DNA of 64,000 bases from Streptomyces sp. YPW6. Lineage in GTDB: Bacteria; Actinomycetota; Actinomycetes; Streptomycetales; Streptomycetaceae. The notes beneath the pieces are model-generated. The model was not told where the DNA came from. It saw nothing but the letters and a program-made list of their open reading frames with translations, and searched no databases. The translations under genes were made by a program, and so were the position numbers. Positions within the stretch are counted from its first letter, which is position 1. Each line of letters starts with the position of its first letter. This document shows, in pieces, positions 23,616 to 32,674 of this stretch. The stretch is from contig NZ_CP076457.1 of NCBI RefSeq assembly GCF_018866325.1, forward strand, positions 1,302,001-1,366,000, given 5' to 3'.

Positions 23616-26515
23616 CTCAGGGGCCCTCCCGCTTCGGGTCCGCCGTCGGGGGTGAGGGCGCCCGCGGCCCGTTCGATCTGCCTGTCCACCTTGGCGCCGA
23701 GGGCCCGCACGATGTCCAGGACGACGCCGAGGACCAGCAGGTAGACGCCGAAGTCGAAGAGGACCGAGGTGCTCAGGTGGTAGTCGCCGAAGACCGGCAG
23801 GTGTCCGTAGTACGTGAAGGCGTGCAGGACGGTTCCCTCGCCGAGACCGAGGAGGGCCACCCCGGTGGAGACGAAGAGTCCGAGGCCGGTGAAGAGACCG
23901 GGTTGCAGGGGGGCCGCCTCGGCGAGTTCGAACCGGCCGCCCGCGAGGTAGCGGGTGATCAGGGCGACCCCGGCGACGAGCCCGGCCACGAATCCGCCGC
24001 CGGGCAGCGACTCGGCGCAGAACAGCAGGTAGACCGAGAGCACCAGGATCGGGTGGAACAGCAGCCGGGCCACCACCTCGAAGACGACCGAGCGGTGTTC
24101 GGGGGCGAGGGTGGCCCCGGCGGCCAGCCAGCCGCGCTCGGGGGCCGCGTCGTCACCCCGCGGCAGCCGGGAGGAGTGGTGGGCGGTCAGGGACCAGGCG
24201 GTGCGGCCCTGCAACTCCTCCTGGGCCATGGAGCCTTCGCTGCGGCGGTGCAGGTAGATGAGGCTGGTGACGCCGATCGCGGCGGCGGCGAGCACGGCGG
24301 ACTCCCCCATCGTGTCCCAGGCCCGCAGGTCGACGAGGATGGTCGCCACGACGTCCTTGAGGCCGTGATCGGCGACTTCCTGGACCATGGCGGTGCCGGC
24401 GGGTTCGGCGGTGCGCGCGGCGGCGGCGACCCACATCCCGACGCCGACGGTCGCGGCCGCCGCGAGCGCCACGGGGATACGGGCGGCCCGCCGCCAGGTG
24501 CTCACGGTCTCCTGGAAGTGGACGGGCATCCGGCGGAGCACCAGCACGAAGACGATCATCGCGACGGTCTCCATGCAGAACTGGGTGAGCGCCAGGTCGG
24601 GTGCTCCCTGGACGACGAAGAGCAGCGCGGTTCCGTAGCCGGTGAGTCCGGCCAGGACGACGCCCTTCATGCGCCGCCGGACCGTGAGGCAGAGCAGGGC
24701 GGCGGCGCAGGTGAGGGCGGCGACGGCGCCCTGGAGCGGGTTGTCCCAGAGCCGGGGGTGCACGGCTCCGTCCCAGGGGGTGTCGACCACGAGGACGGCG
24801 AGCTGCCCGCCGAGCATGACGAGCAGCGTGGTGGCGAGATAGACGGAGAGGGAGCCGCGCTGGATGAAGCCGGTGACCTGGAGGGCGAGACGTTCCTGCC
24901 CGAGCAGCAGATGGCCGAAGACGCTGTCGGCGGTGGGCCAGGCGATCCGCCGGGAGATCCGGGCGACCCGGGTACGACCGAGGAAGAGCACGGTGCCCGC
25001 GGCCCAGGCGACGGCCGACAGGAGCAGCGCGGTCCCGAACCCGTGCCAGAGGGCGAGGTGGTACGGGTCCGGCTCGGCCGGGAACGTGTCGGCGTACGCG
25101 CCCAGCAGCCGGTCCGTCCAGTCGGCACCGGGGCCGAGGACCAGGCCGAGTGCGGCGAGCAGGGCGGGCGGGGCGAGGAAGGCCCACCCGGTCCGGTGGA
25201 CGGGGGTGTCGGGGACGCCGCGCTTGCGGGCGAACGCGCCCCAGACGAACCGCAGGGTGTACGCCGTGGTCAGCGCGGAGCCCGCGACGACGACGGCCAG
25301 GGCCCACCGCTCGGCGGCCGAACCGTGCAGCAGCGCCTCGAACGCGGCCTCCTTCGTGGCGAATCCCAGCAGTGGCGGCAGGGCGGCCATCGAGGCGGCG
25401 GACAGCCCCGCGACCCCCGCGACGTACGGTGCCGAACGCCCGAGGCCGGAGAGTTTTCGCAGGTCACGCGTGCCGGTCGCCTGGTCGATGATGCCGGTGA
25501 CGAGGAACAGCGGGGCTTTGAAGAGGGCATGGGCGAGGATCATCGCGACGGCGGCGAGCGCGGCGTCGCGGTTGCCGGTCCCGGCGAGCAGGGTGAGGAA
25601 GCCGAGCTGGCTGACGGTCCCGTAGGCGAGGACGAGCTTGAGGTCGTTCAGGCGCAGCGCCCGCCAGCCGCCCAGGAGCATGGTCGCGCCGCCGAGGACG
25701 AGGACGACGGGTTTCCAGACGGGGACGTCGGCGAAGGCCGGGGCGAGCCGGGCGACCAGGTAGACGCCGGCCTTGACCATCGCGGCGGCGTGCAGATAGG
25801 CGCTGACGGGGGTCGGCGCGGCCATGGCGTTCGGCAGCCACATGGAGAACGGCCAGATGGCGGACTTCGAGAGGGCCCCGCACAGGACGAGGACCACGGC
25901 GACGGACACGGCGAGGGTCGTCTCGGGCGGGTCGGCGACGATCGCGGAGATCCGGTAGGTGCCCGCGGCCTGACCGAGGATCAGGAAGCCGACGAGCATG
26001 GCGAGGCCGCCGAGCGTGGTGACGACGAGCGCCTGGAGGGCGGAGCGGCGGCTGTGGCGGTGTTCGCTGCCGTGGCCGATCAGCAGGTAGGAGAAGACCG
26101 TGGTCAGCTCCCAGAACACATAGAGCGTGATCAGGTCGTCGGCGAGGACGAGGGCGAGCATCGCCCCGGCGAAGGCGAGGAGGTTCCCGGCGAACCGGCC
26201 CAGTAGCGGGGTGTCGTCGGTGAAGTAGGAGGCGCAGTAGAGCAGGACGAGCGCCCCGACCCCGGCGGCGAGCAGCACCATCAGCTCCGCCAGCGCGTCC
26301 AGCCGCAGATCGAGGGTGACCCCGTAGTCGGGGATCCACTCCCAGGTCCAGGTGTCCGCGCCGCCGGACGCGGCGGTGTTCCAGCGGGTGAACGCCCAGA
26401 CGGTGGCGGCCACCGGGGGAAGCGCCAGCACGACGAAGCCCGCCCTGCCGAGCCGGTGCATCAGCGGGCCCGCGCAGGCCGCCAGCGCGAAGTGGGCGAC
26501 GATGAGCGCGATCAC
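23612..26515 (-). CDS. mrpA: Na+/H+ antiporter subunit A fused to subunit B
   Basis: Largest antiporter subunit, 967 aa from GTG 26515. N-terminal NuoL-like Proton_antipo_M region with many helices (for instance GSEHRHSRRSALQALVV and KSAIWPFSMWLPNAM). The MrpB-like C-terminal domain (LLFHPILVLSVYLLF, LPGGGFVAGLVAGVALI) is fused in the same frame, so no separate mrpB exists. GTG 26515 begins the protein with MIALIVAHF, a usual MrpA opening. An in-frame ATG at 26590 lies upstream of an AT-rich island that is more likely the promoter. First gene of a six-gene operon. Confidence 0.92.
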   Translation of the reverse strand: MIALIVAHFALAACAGPLMHRLGRAGFVVLALPPVAATVWAFTRWNTAASGGADTWTWEWIPDYGVTLDLRLDALAELMVLLAAGVGALVLLYCASYFTDDTPLLGRFAGNLLAFAGAMLALVLADDLITLYVFWELTTVFSYLLIGHGSEHRHSRRSALQALVVTTLGGLAMLVGFLILGQAAGTYRISAIVADPPETTLAVSVAVVLVLCGALSKSAIWPFSMWLPNAMAAPTPVSAYLHAAAMVKAGVYLVARLAPAFADVPVWKPVVLVLGGATMLLGGWRALRLNDLKLVLAYGTVSQLGFLTLLAGTGNRDAALAAVAMILAHALFKAPLFLVTGIIDQATGTRDLRKLSGLGRSAPYVAGVAGLSAASMAALPPLLGFATKEAAFEALLHGSAAERWALAVVVAGSALTTAYTLRFVWGAFARKRGVPDTPVHRTGWAFLAPPALLAALGLVLGPGADWTDRLLGAYADTFPAEPDPYHLALWHGFGTALLLSAVAWAAGTVLFLGRTRVARISRRIAWPTADSVFGHLLLGQERLALQVTGFIQRGSLSVYLATTLLVMLGGQLAVLVVDTPWDGAVHPRLWDNPLQGAVAALTCAAALLCLTVRRRMKGVVLAGLTGYGTALLFVVQGAPDLALTQFCMETVAMIVFVLVLRRMPVHFQETVSTWRRAARIPVALAAAATVGVGMWVAAAARTAEPAGTAMVQEVADHGLKDVVATILVDLRAWDTMGESAVLAAAAIGVTSLIYLHRRSEGSMAQEELQGRTAWSLTAHHSSRLPRGDDAAPERGWLAAGATLAPEHRSVVFEVVARLLFHPILVLSVYLLFCAESLPGGGFVAGLVAGVALITRYLAGGRFELAEAAPLQPGLFTGLGLFVSTGVALLGLGEGTVLHAFTYYGHLPVFGDYHLSTSVLFDFGVYLLVLGVVLDIVRALGAKVDRQIERAAGALTPDGGPEAGGPLR

Positions 26516-26560
26516 AGCGGGGGGTCCGGGTCGAGCTGTGGGACATCCGGCATCAAGAGC

Positions 26561-26578
26561 ACTAAATACAGATATATC
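26561..26578 (-). promoter_or_regulatory. AT-rich island, probable mrp operon promoter
   Basis: On the minus strand the sequence reads GATATATCTGTATTTAGT, by far the most AT-rich stretch of the region, about 50 bases before the chosen mrpA GTG. TATATC or TATTTA could serve as -10; I could not fix a -35. Confidence 0.4.
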
Positions 26579-26600
26579 CCCGGAAGCCATTCACCCGACC

Positions 26601-26720
26601 GGCGCGCCGCGCACGGTCCGGCCCGCTGCGTTCGGGGCTCGGCGCGCGGCGCTCGGGCTCGGCGCGCGGCGCTCGGGCTCGGAGCACCGTGTTCAGGCTC
26701 GGCCCGCCGCGCGCGGGGCC
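26601..26720. repeat. 20-bp tandem repeat, about six units
   Basis: Units of 20 bases: ggcgcgcggcgctcgggctc occurs twice perfectly at 26641-26660 and 26661-26680. Degenerate copies lie on both sides (26601, 26621, 26681 and 26701). It is intergenic, between the stop of the iron-sulfur protein gene and the mrp promoter. Confidence 0.8.
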
Positions 26721-26762
26721 GCCTCGCTCAGGCCCGGCGCGCGAGGGGTGGCGCCGCCGCTC

Positions 26763-27194
26763 TCATCCGTGCCCGGCGCAGGGCCCGCTGTGGTCGCAGT
26801 ACGGTGTGGCGGCGGTGGCGCCGCAGCCGCAGAGCATCACCCGGGTCTCGCGGCGGGGGCCGGACGGGGTGGCGACTTCGAGGTCCCCCCGCAGGTGCAG
26901 GACGCCGTCGGCGTGGAGCGACACGTGGGTGGGGACGTCCGGGACCTCGTCGGGCATGCCGTCGGTGCGGCGGTACTGGAGGGCGCCGCTCGGGCAGCGG
27001 CGGATGACCTCCGCGACCTCGTCGGCGGGGGCGTTGTCGGGCTGGGCCCAGGGGCGGCGGCCGACGTCGAAGACGGCCGGGAGTCTGCGGACGCATTCGG
27101 CGGCGTGCAGGCAGCGGTGGGAGTCGAAGCCGACGACGATGCCCTCGCCGTCGTAGGACTTGGCGGCGGGGCGTGGGGGCGGCTGGCTGGTCAC
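26763..27194 (-). CDS. Fusion of 4Fe-4S ferredoxin-like and CDGSH-like domains
   Basis: 143 aa small iron-sulfur protein. The N-terminal half is a divergent single-cluster 4Fe-4S domain (CLHAAEC, then RRCPSGAL). The C-terminal half resembles a CDGSH domain with C-x-C-x9-C spacing (LCGCGATAATPYCDHSG), but the usual CDGSH is CDHSG, so the His ligand is displaced. Such proteins are electron carriers or cluster donors. GTG 27194 follows AGGGAGA. It sits alone, 150 bases after ridA and 250 before mrp on the same strand; its partner is not evident. Confidence 0.8.
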   Translation of the reverse strand: MTSQPPPRPAAKSYDGEGIVVGFDSHRCLHAAECVRRLPAVFDVGRRPWAQPDNAPADEVAEVIRRCPSGALQYRRTDGMPDEVPDVPTHVSLHADGVLHLRGDLEVATPSGPRRETRVMLCGCGATAATPYCDHSGPCAGHG

Positions 27195-27343
27195 CGCTGA
27201 CTCTCCCTGGTCGGCTCGGCATCCGGACCCCTTCAGCCTCGCTCCGGCGCCCCGCCTCCGCTACTCGGCGGCCGCGGTCCGTCCGCAGAGCCGCGACCTT
27301 CCGGGGCGGGCGCCGGAGCGTGAGGGGAGGGTGGGCCGGGGCC

Positions 27344-27745
27344 TCACGGGAGAACCGCGACCCCGTCGATCTCGACCATCGCCTGTTCGTCCCAGAGCCG
27401 GGCGACCCCGATGACGGCCATGGCCGGGTAGTCGCGCCCCGCGAGCCTGCGCCAGATCCGGCCCAGCTCGGCGGAGTGGGAGCGGTAGTCGTCCACGTCC
27501 GTGGCGTAGACGGTGACCCGGGCGAGGTCGGCGGGGGCGCCGCCGGCCGCGTGGAGAGCGGTGAGCAGATTGCCGAGCGCGAGCGTGAACTGCTCGGGCA
27601 GGGTGGCCCCGACGACCTTGCCCTCCGGGTCGAGGGCGGTCTGCCCGGCGAGGAAGACCAGGTGCCCGCCGGTCGCGACGACCGCATGGCTGAAACCGGT
27701 GGGCGGGGAGAGTTCGGCCGGGTTGATCCGGTGGGACGGACTCAT
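27344..27745 (-). CDS. RidA-family enamine/imine deaminase
   Basis: 133 aa RidA (YjgF/YER057c/UK114) protein. Characteristic segments are FLAGQTALDPEGKVVG, LARVTVYATDVDDY and YPAMAVIGVARLW, including the Arg that holds the substrate carboxylate near the end (ARLWDEQAMVEID). Family members hydrolyse reactive enamines and imines. ATG 27745 overlaps the acyl-CoA dehydrogenase stop. In an aminobenzoyl-CoA pathway, the ring product is itself an enamine, so a catabolic deaminase role is plausible; this is inference. Confidence 0.9.
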   Translation of the reverse strand: MSPSHRINPAELSPPTGFSHAVVATGGHLVFLAGQTALDPEGKVVGATLPEQFTLALGNLLTALHAAGGAPADLARVTVYATDVDDYRSHSAELGRIWRRLAGRDYPAMAVIGVARLWDEQAMVEIDGVAVLP

Positions 27746-29043
27746 GCGGGCGGCTCCTGGAACGAGGGCTCGGACGACTGCCGGGCGGCGGATTCCGGGT
27801 CGGGGGTCGACGGAACGGGGGACGAGAGGGAAGGGGGCGACGGGACGGCGGATTCCGGAGCGGGGGACGACGGAACGGAGGACGGCGGAACGGCGACCCC
27901 CGGGGCGGGGGACGGTTCGGGGCGCTCGGCGGCGTGCGCGTACAGCTCCTTGGCGATGATGGTGCGCTGCACCTCGCTCGCGCCCTCGTAGATGCGCGGC
28001 GCGCGGACCTCGCGGTAGAGGTGTTCGAGGAGATGGCCCCGGCGCAGGGCGCGGGCGCCGTGCAGCTGGACGGCGGCGTCGACGACGTACTGGGCGGTCT
28101 CGGTGGCGTACAGCTTGGCCATCGCGGCGCGGCGCGGCACCCCGCCCTCCCCCGCGTCGTACGCCGCTGCCGCCGCGTACACCAGCAGCCGGGCGGCCTC
28201 GGTGCGGGTGGCCATCTCCGCGACCTGGTGCGAGACGGCCTGGAGGTCGCTCAGCGGGCCGCCGAAGGCGGTGCGGTGGGCGGTGTGGTCCAGGGTCGCG
28301 TCGAGGGCGGCGCGGGCCATCCCGACGGCGAAGGCCCCGACGCTGGGCCGGAAGAGGTTGAGGGTGTTCATGGCGACCCGGAAGCCGCGGTCGGGTTCGC
28401 CGAGGACGTCGTCGGCGGTGACCGGTACGCCGTCGAACTCCAGGGTGCCGATCGGGTGCGGGGAGAGCATGTCGAGGGCGGAGCCGGTGAGCCCGGGGCG
28501 GTCGGACGGGACGAGGAACGCGGTGATGCCCCGGGACCCGGCGCCGGGGGTGGTCCGGGCGAAGACCACGGCGAAGTCGGCCTCGGGGGCGTTGGAGATC
28601 CAGCACTTCTCGCCGCTCAGCGCCCAGCCCGCCGGGGTGGGCTCGGCGGTCAGGCCGAGGGCCGCGGCGTCGGAGCCCGCGCCCGGCTCGCTCAGCGCGA
28701 ACGCGGCGACGGCGCGCCCGGCCCGGACCTCGGGGAGCCAGCGTTCGCGGTGGGCGGGGGTGCCCGCCTGGACGACGGGGGTGGTGCCGAGGCCCTGGAG
28801 GGCGAGCGCGGTCTCGGCCTCGGTGCAGCCCCGGGCCAGCGACTCCCGCAGCAGGCACAGGTCCAGCGCGCCGGAGCCCAGCATCCGGCCGAGGAGGCCC
28901 CGCTCGCCGAGGGCGGCCAGCAGGGGACGGTTGACCCGTCCGGGCTCCCCCTTCTCCGCCAGCGGGCGCAGTTCCTGTGCGGCGAGCGTGCGGAGCTCCT
29001 CGCACCAGGCGGTCTGTTCCGGTTCGAGGGAGAATGCCGTCAT
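27742..29043 (-). CDS. Acyl-CoA dehydrogenase
   Basis: 433 aa flavoprotein. FAD/substrate motifs are AFALSEPGAGSDAA, WISNAPEADF and the C-terminal IYEGASEVQRTIIAKELY. It oxidises acyl-CoA (or a ring acyl-CoA) and passes electrons to ETF. After about residue 385 comes a low-complexity Pro/Ser tail made of repeated VPSSPAPES-like units (bases about 27770-27905), absent from ordinary family members. ATG 29043 follows GAGAGGCGCC. Coupled to ridA by ATGA and divergent from the aryl-CoA ligase, so probably a beta-oxidation-like step of the same pathway. Confidence 0.92.
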   Translation of the reverse strand: MTAFSLEPEQTAWCEELRTLAAQELRPLAEKGEPGRVNRPLLAALGERGLLGRMLGSGALDLCLLRESLARGCTEAETALALQGLGTTPVVQAGTPAHRERWLPEVRAGRAVAAFALSEPGAGSDAAALGLTAEPTPAGWALSGEKCWISNAPEADFAVVFARTTPGAGSRGITAFLVPSDRPGLTGSALDMLSPHPIGTLEFDGVPVTADDVLGEPDRGFRVAMNTLNLFRPSVGAFAVGMARAALDATLDHTAHRTAFGGPLSDLQAVSHQVAEMATRTEAARLLVYAAAAAYDAGEGGVPRRAAMAKLYATETAQYVVDAAVQLHGARALRRGHLLEHLYREVRAPRIYEGASEVQRTIIAKELYAHAAERPEPSPAPGVAVPPSSVPSSPAPESAVPSPPSLSSPVPSTPDPESAARQSSEPSFQEPPA

Positions 29044-29193
29044 GGCGGCGCCTCTCTTGTCGCGTCGTGTCGCGTGCCCCGTCGCGTCGGGTGGCATCTC
29101 GTCGCATCGCATCGCACGCCATGGCTTATCGCGGACCGTTGACTACCGTCACCCAAACGATACGCTCCAGAGGCGACAAGGGGGCGATCCTTC
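29044..29193. promoter_or_regulatory. Divergent promoter region of the aryl-CoA cluster
   Basis: Holds TTGACT at 29139-29144 and TACGCT at 29161-29166 with 16 bases between, a likely promoter for the ligase gene (ATG 29194, AAGGGGGCG upstream). The part at 29055-29116 is a degenerate pentamer repeat (gtcgc / gtcgt / atcgc). Confidence 0.45.
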
Positions 29194-30882
29194 ATGGAGC
29201 CGAATTCCTCGCCGAACACGCCCACAGCCGCCGCAGACGCGTCCGTACGCGTCCCCGGCGCGCCTCACGAGCCGACCGGGCGCACCGCCGGCGCCCACCG
29301 GGACACCTTCGCGCGCGACCACCTCCCACCGCCGGAGCAGTGGCCGGAAATCCTCCTGGAGGATCCCGCGCCGCGTTACCCCGACCGGCTGAACTGCGGG
29401 CACGAGCTGCTGGACCGCACCGTAGAGGAGTACGGCCCCGGCCGTCCCGCCCTGCGCTCCGGCGACGGCGGCGTCTGGAGCTACGGCGAACTGCGGGAGA
29501 CCGTGGACCGCATCGCCCACGTCCTGACGGAGGACCTGGGGGTGGTGCCGGGCAACCGGGTGCTCCTGCGCGGGCCCACCACCCCCTGGCTGGCCGCCTG
29601 CTGGCTCGCCGTCATGAAGGCGGGCGCGGTCGCCGTCACCGTCCTGGCCCAGGCGCGCGCCGCGGAACTGGCCACCATCTGCTCGCTCGCGCGCATCGGC
29701 CACGCCCTGTGCGACGCCCGCTCCGTGGAGGACCTGGCGAAGGCGGACGTGGACGGGCTGCGGATCACCCTGTTCGGCGGGGACGGGCCCGGCGACCTCA
29801 CCCGGCTGGCGGAGGCCAAGGCGGGTCCGTACCGGGCTGTGGACACGGCCGCCGACGAGGTCGCGCTCATCGCATTCACCTCGGGAACCACCGGACGCCC
29901 CAAGGGGTGCATGCATCTGCACCGGGACCTCCTGGCCATCGCCGACACCTTCTCCCGCCAGGTGCTGCGCCCCTCGCCCGACGACGTGTTCGCGGGCAGT
30001 CCGCCCCTGGGCTTCACCTTCGGTCTGGGCGGGCTGCTGGTCTTCCCGCTGCGGGCCGGGGCCTCGACGCTGCTGCTGGAACAGGCGGGCCCGCAGCATC
30101 TGCTGCCCGCGCTGGTCCGGCACCGGGTCTCGGTGCTGTTCACCGCGCCGACGGCCTACCGCACGATGCTCGGCCAGCTGGACGGCCACGACCTGTCCGC
30201 GCTGCGCCGCTGCGTGTCGGCCGGGGAGAACCTGCCGGAGGCGACCTGGCGGGCCTGGTACGAGGCCACCGGGCTGCGGATCATCAACGGCATCGGGGCC
30301 ACCGAACTGCTGCACATCTTCATCTCCGCCGCCGACGACGCGATCCGGCCGGGGACGACGGGCGTGCCCGTGCCCGGCTGGCAGGCCCGGGTGGTGGACG
30401 AGCACGGGGAGGAGCTGCCGGACGGCGAGCCGGGCCTGCTGGCCGTACGCGGCCCGGTCGGCTGCCGCTATCTCGCCGACCCGCGCCAGACGGAGTACGT
30501 CCGGCACGGCTGGAATCTGACCGGCGACACCTTCGTCCGCGAACCCGACGGCTACTTCCGCTACGTGGCCCGCGCCGACGACATGATCATCTCCTCCGGC
30601 TACAACATCGCGGGCCCCGAGGTGGAGGACGCCCTGCTGCGCCATCCGGAGGTCGCCGAGGCCGCCGTGGTGGGCCGGCCGGACGAACTGCGCGGCGAGA
30701 TCGTGGTGGCGCACGTGGTGCTGACCGAGGGCTCGGAGCAGACGCCGGACTCGCTGCGCGCCCATATGAAGGCCGGCCTGGCCCCGCACAAGTGCCCGCG
30801 CGTCTTCGTGTTCCACAGCTCGCTCCCCCGCACCGCGACCGGCAAACTCCAGCGGTTCCTGCTCCGGGAGGACACCCCCTAG
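29194..30882 (+). CDS. Aryl-CoA ligase (benzoate/2-aminobenzoate-CoA ligase type)
   Basis: 562 aa ANL-superfamily enzyme that activates an aromatic acid with ATP and CoA. P-loop FTSGTTGRPKGCMH (about 228-241), GATELLHIF (A4-A5), LTGDTFVREPDGYF and ARADDMIISSGYNI (A7-A8), and the catalytic lysine region LPRTATGKLQR (A10) are all present. The N-terminal RDHLPPPEQWPEIL is typical of 2-aminobenzoate/benzoate-CoA ligases. With the fused monooxygenase downstream, 2-aminobenzoate (anthranilate) is the best guess, with benzoate or salicylate as alternatives. About ten bases precede the PaaX-type gene, so the two form one transcript. Confidence 0.9.
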   Translation: MEPNSSPNTPTAAADASVRVPGAPHEPTGRTAGAHRDTFARDHLPPPEQWPEILLEDPAPRYPDRLNCGHELLDRTVEEYGPGRPALRSGDGGVWSYGELRETVDRIAHVLTEDLGVVPGNRVLLRGPTTPWLAACWLAVMKAGAVAVTVLAQARAAELATICSLARIGHALCDARSVEDLAKADVDGLRITLFGGDGPGDLTRLAEAKAGPYRAVDTAADEVALIAFTSGTTGRPKGCMHLHRDLLAIADTFSRQVLRPSPDDVFAGSPPLGFTFGLGGLLVFPLRAGASTLLLEQAGPQHLLPALVRHRVSVLFTAPTAYRTMLGQLDGHDLSALRRCVSAGENLPEATWRAWYEATGLRIINGIGATELLHIFISAADDAIRPGTTGVPVPGWQARVVDEHGEELPDGEPGLLAVRGPVGCRYLADPRQTEYVRHGWNLTGDTFVREPDGYFRYVARADDMIISSGYNIAGPEVEDALLRHPEVAEAAVVGRPDELRGEIVVAHVVLTEGSEQTPDSLRAHMKAGLAPHKCPRVFVFHSSLPRTATGKLQRFLLREDTP

Positions 30883-30891
30883 AGTGATCAC

Positions 30892-31710
30892 GTGGCCGAG
30901 CTGCGCACCCCCCGCTCCCTGATCATCACGCTCTACGGCGCCTACGGCCGTCCGGCGGACGGTGCGCCGTTCGCGGTGTCCGAGCTGATCCGCCTGCTGC
31001 ACGCCGTGGGCGTCGACGCACCCTCCGTCCGCTCGTGCGTCTCGCGGCTGAAGCGGCGCGGGCTGCTGGTGGCCGCGCGGGCGGGCGACGGCTCGGCGGG
31101 CTACGCGCTGTCGCCCGACGCCCGGCAGCTGCTGGACGACGGGGACCGGCGGATCTACCGGCACCCCGCGCCGAGCCTGGCCGACGGCTGGGTGCTCGCG
31201 GTGTTCTCCGTGCCCGAGGCGGAACGCAGCAAGCGCCATGTGCTGCGCTCCCGGCTGGCCCGGCTCGGCTTCGGCACGGCCGCGCCCGGAGTGTGGATCG
31301 CTCCCGGCGGGCTGTACGAGGAGACCCGGCACACCCTGGAGCGGCTCGAACTCGACCCGTACGTCGATCTGTTCCGGGGTGAGCACCTGGGCTTCGCGGC
31401 CACCCGCGAGGCGGTCGCCCGGTGGTGGGACCTGGACACGGTGGCGCGGCTGCACCACGACTTCCTGGAGCTGCACGAGCCGGTGCTGCGGGACTGGGAG
31501 GCGTCCGGGGCCGACGGCCCGCCCCGCCCGCAGACCGCCTACCGGGACTATCTGCTGGCGCTGGACTCCTGGCGGCAACTTCCCTACGCGGACCCGGGTC
31601 TGCCCACCGAGCTGCTGCCCGCCGACTGGCCGGGCAGCCGGTCGGCGGAGGTGTTCGGCCGACTGCACGAGCGGCTGCGGGACGCCGGAGAGCTGTTCGT
31701 CCGGGGGTGA
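30892..31710 (+). CDS. PaaX-family transcriptional regulator
   Basis: 272 aa. N-terminal winged helix-turn-helix (PRSLIITLYGAY, VRSCVSRLKRRGLL), a central PaaX-like domain (LADGWVLAVFSVPEAERSKRH) and a C-terminal domain with ELLPADWPGSRSAEVF. PaaX regulators repress aryl-CoA catabolism and are released by the aryl-CoA thioester. GTG 30892 follows the ligase gene directly, so the regulator probably senses the ligase product and represses the cluster. Confidence 0.92.
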   Translation: MAELRTPRSLIITLYGAYGRPADGAPFAVSELIRLLHAVGVDAPSVRSCVSRLKRRGLLVAARAGDGSAGYALSPDARQLLDDGDRRIYRHPAPSLADGWVLAVFSVPEAERSKRHVLRSRLARLGFGTAAPGVWIAPGGLYEETRHTLERLELDPYVDLFRGEHLGFAATREAVARWWDLDTVARLHHDFLELHEPVLRDWEASGADGPPRPQTAYRDYLLALDSWRQLPYADPGLPTELLPADWPGSRSAEVFGRLHERLRDAGELFVRG

Positions 31711-31821
31711 GGGCGCGGCGCTCCTCCGCGCGGCGCCCGTCCCCGCGGAACCGGCGCCCTCGCCGCCACCGCGGCGGGCGGCCCGCGGCGGCAGCCCCGA
31801 AAGGCGGCGGCGCGGGCCGGT

Positions 31822-31857
31822 GTCGGCCCCGTGCGCAGGGCTGCGCACGGGGCCGAC
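31822..31857. terminator. Strong bidirectional hairpin
   Basis: Perfect 16-bp stem gtcggccccgtgcgca / tgcgcacggggccgac with a 4-base loop (gggc), between the PaaX-type gene and the convergent DM13 gene. Confidence 0.8.
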
Positions 31858-31871
31858 CAGCCCGCCGGCCG

Positions 31872-32450
31872 TCAGACGCGGGCCAGCTCGGCGGCGCCGA
31901 AGGAGACGTCGAACCGGTCGCACCAGATGCTGACGCTGGTGAAGGCCGCCGGGTCGAGATCGGCGGGCAGCCGGTAGTTGTGGGACCCCTTGTTGCCCTT
32001 CAGCTTGCCGAGGTTCTGGTACAGCCCGTCGTCGAAGACGGACCATCCGGCCCGGCCCTCCTTCACCGGTGCGTCGGTGAGCCACACCCGGAGATCCGGG
32101 CCGTTGCTGGTGTCGAGGTTCTCCAGCCTCACGACGTGCGAGCCGTCGCCGAGCCGCAGCAGCTTCACCGTGCCGGACGTGGCGTGCTCGTGGCTGATCA
32201 GCTCGCCGGTGGCCACGGTCGCCGGCTCCGCCGGTTCGGGAGCGGGAGTCCCCTGCGGAGTCGCCGGTTCGTCCGTCGAGCTCTCCGCGGGCTCCGCGAC
32301 CGCCGCCCCGGGCAGGGCCTCCTGAACGGTGTCGTCCTGCCACAGCTTCCACGGCTGGAACCAGTAGAGCCCCACGCCCACCAGCGCCACGGCCACCACC
32401 AGCGCCCCCGCGACCACCGGCCGCGTCAGCGTTCCGCGCACCCGCCCCAT
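31872..32450 (-). CDS. Membrane-anchored DM13-domain protein
   Basis: 192 aa. One N-terminal membrane helix (about 11-32: VVAGALVVAVALVGVGLYWF), a Pro/Glu/Thr linker, then an extracytoplasmic DM13 domain (GTVKLLRLGDGSHVVRLENL; NGPDLRVWLTDAP; KGNKGSHNYRLP). DM13 domains are proposed redox or electron-transfer modules; a Cys appears in SIWCDRFDV, where the family often has one. ATG 32450 is preceded by GGAGGAGACGGG. No operon partner; it lies between two parts of the aryl-CoA cluster. Confidence 0.85.
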   Translation of the reverse strand: MGRVRGTLTRPVVAGALVVAVALVGVGLYWFQPWKLWQDDTVQEALPGAAVAEPAESSTDEPATPQGTPAPEPAEPATVATGELISHEHATSGTVKLLRLGDGSHVVRLENLDTSNGPDLRVWLTDAPVKEGRAGWSVFDDGLYQNLGKLKGNKGSHNYRLPADLDPAAFTSVSIWCDRFDVSFGAAELARV

Positions 32451-32674
32451 CCCGTCTCCTCCGCTCACCACCGCCGGCCTCCCCGGCCGGCTCCAGACCC
32501 CCATCCAACCGGACCTGGCCGTCTCAAGGCGATCGCTTCCTCATGACGAGAGTCTTACGGCGGCGGCACCGTCGCCGGATGAGGGCGAGCCGGACACCCG
32601 TGCCCGCGGCGGTTGCGATCCCACGGCGGGGAAATCGAGGTGCCACGAGGCTCCGCCCGCGGGCACGATGAGGC

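Noticed and set aside
23777..26206. Long plus-strand frame opposite mrpA
   Set aside because: Gly/Glu/Gln-rich without family features; mrpA on the other strand is complete.
26352..27200. Plus-strand frame over the 20-bp repeats
   Set aside because: Its sequence is a translation of the repeat and the antisense of the iron-sulfur gene.
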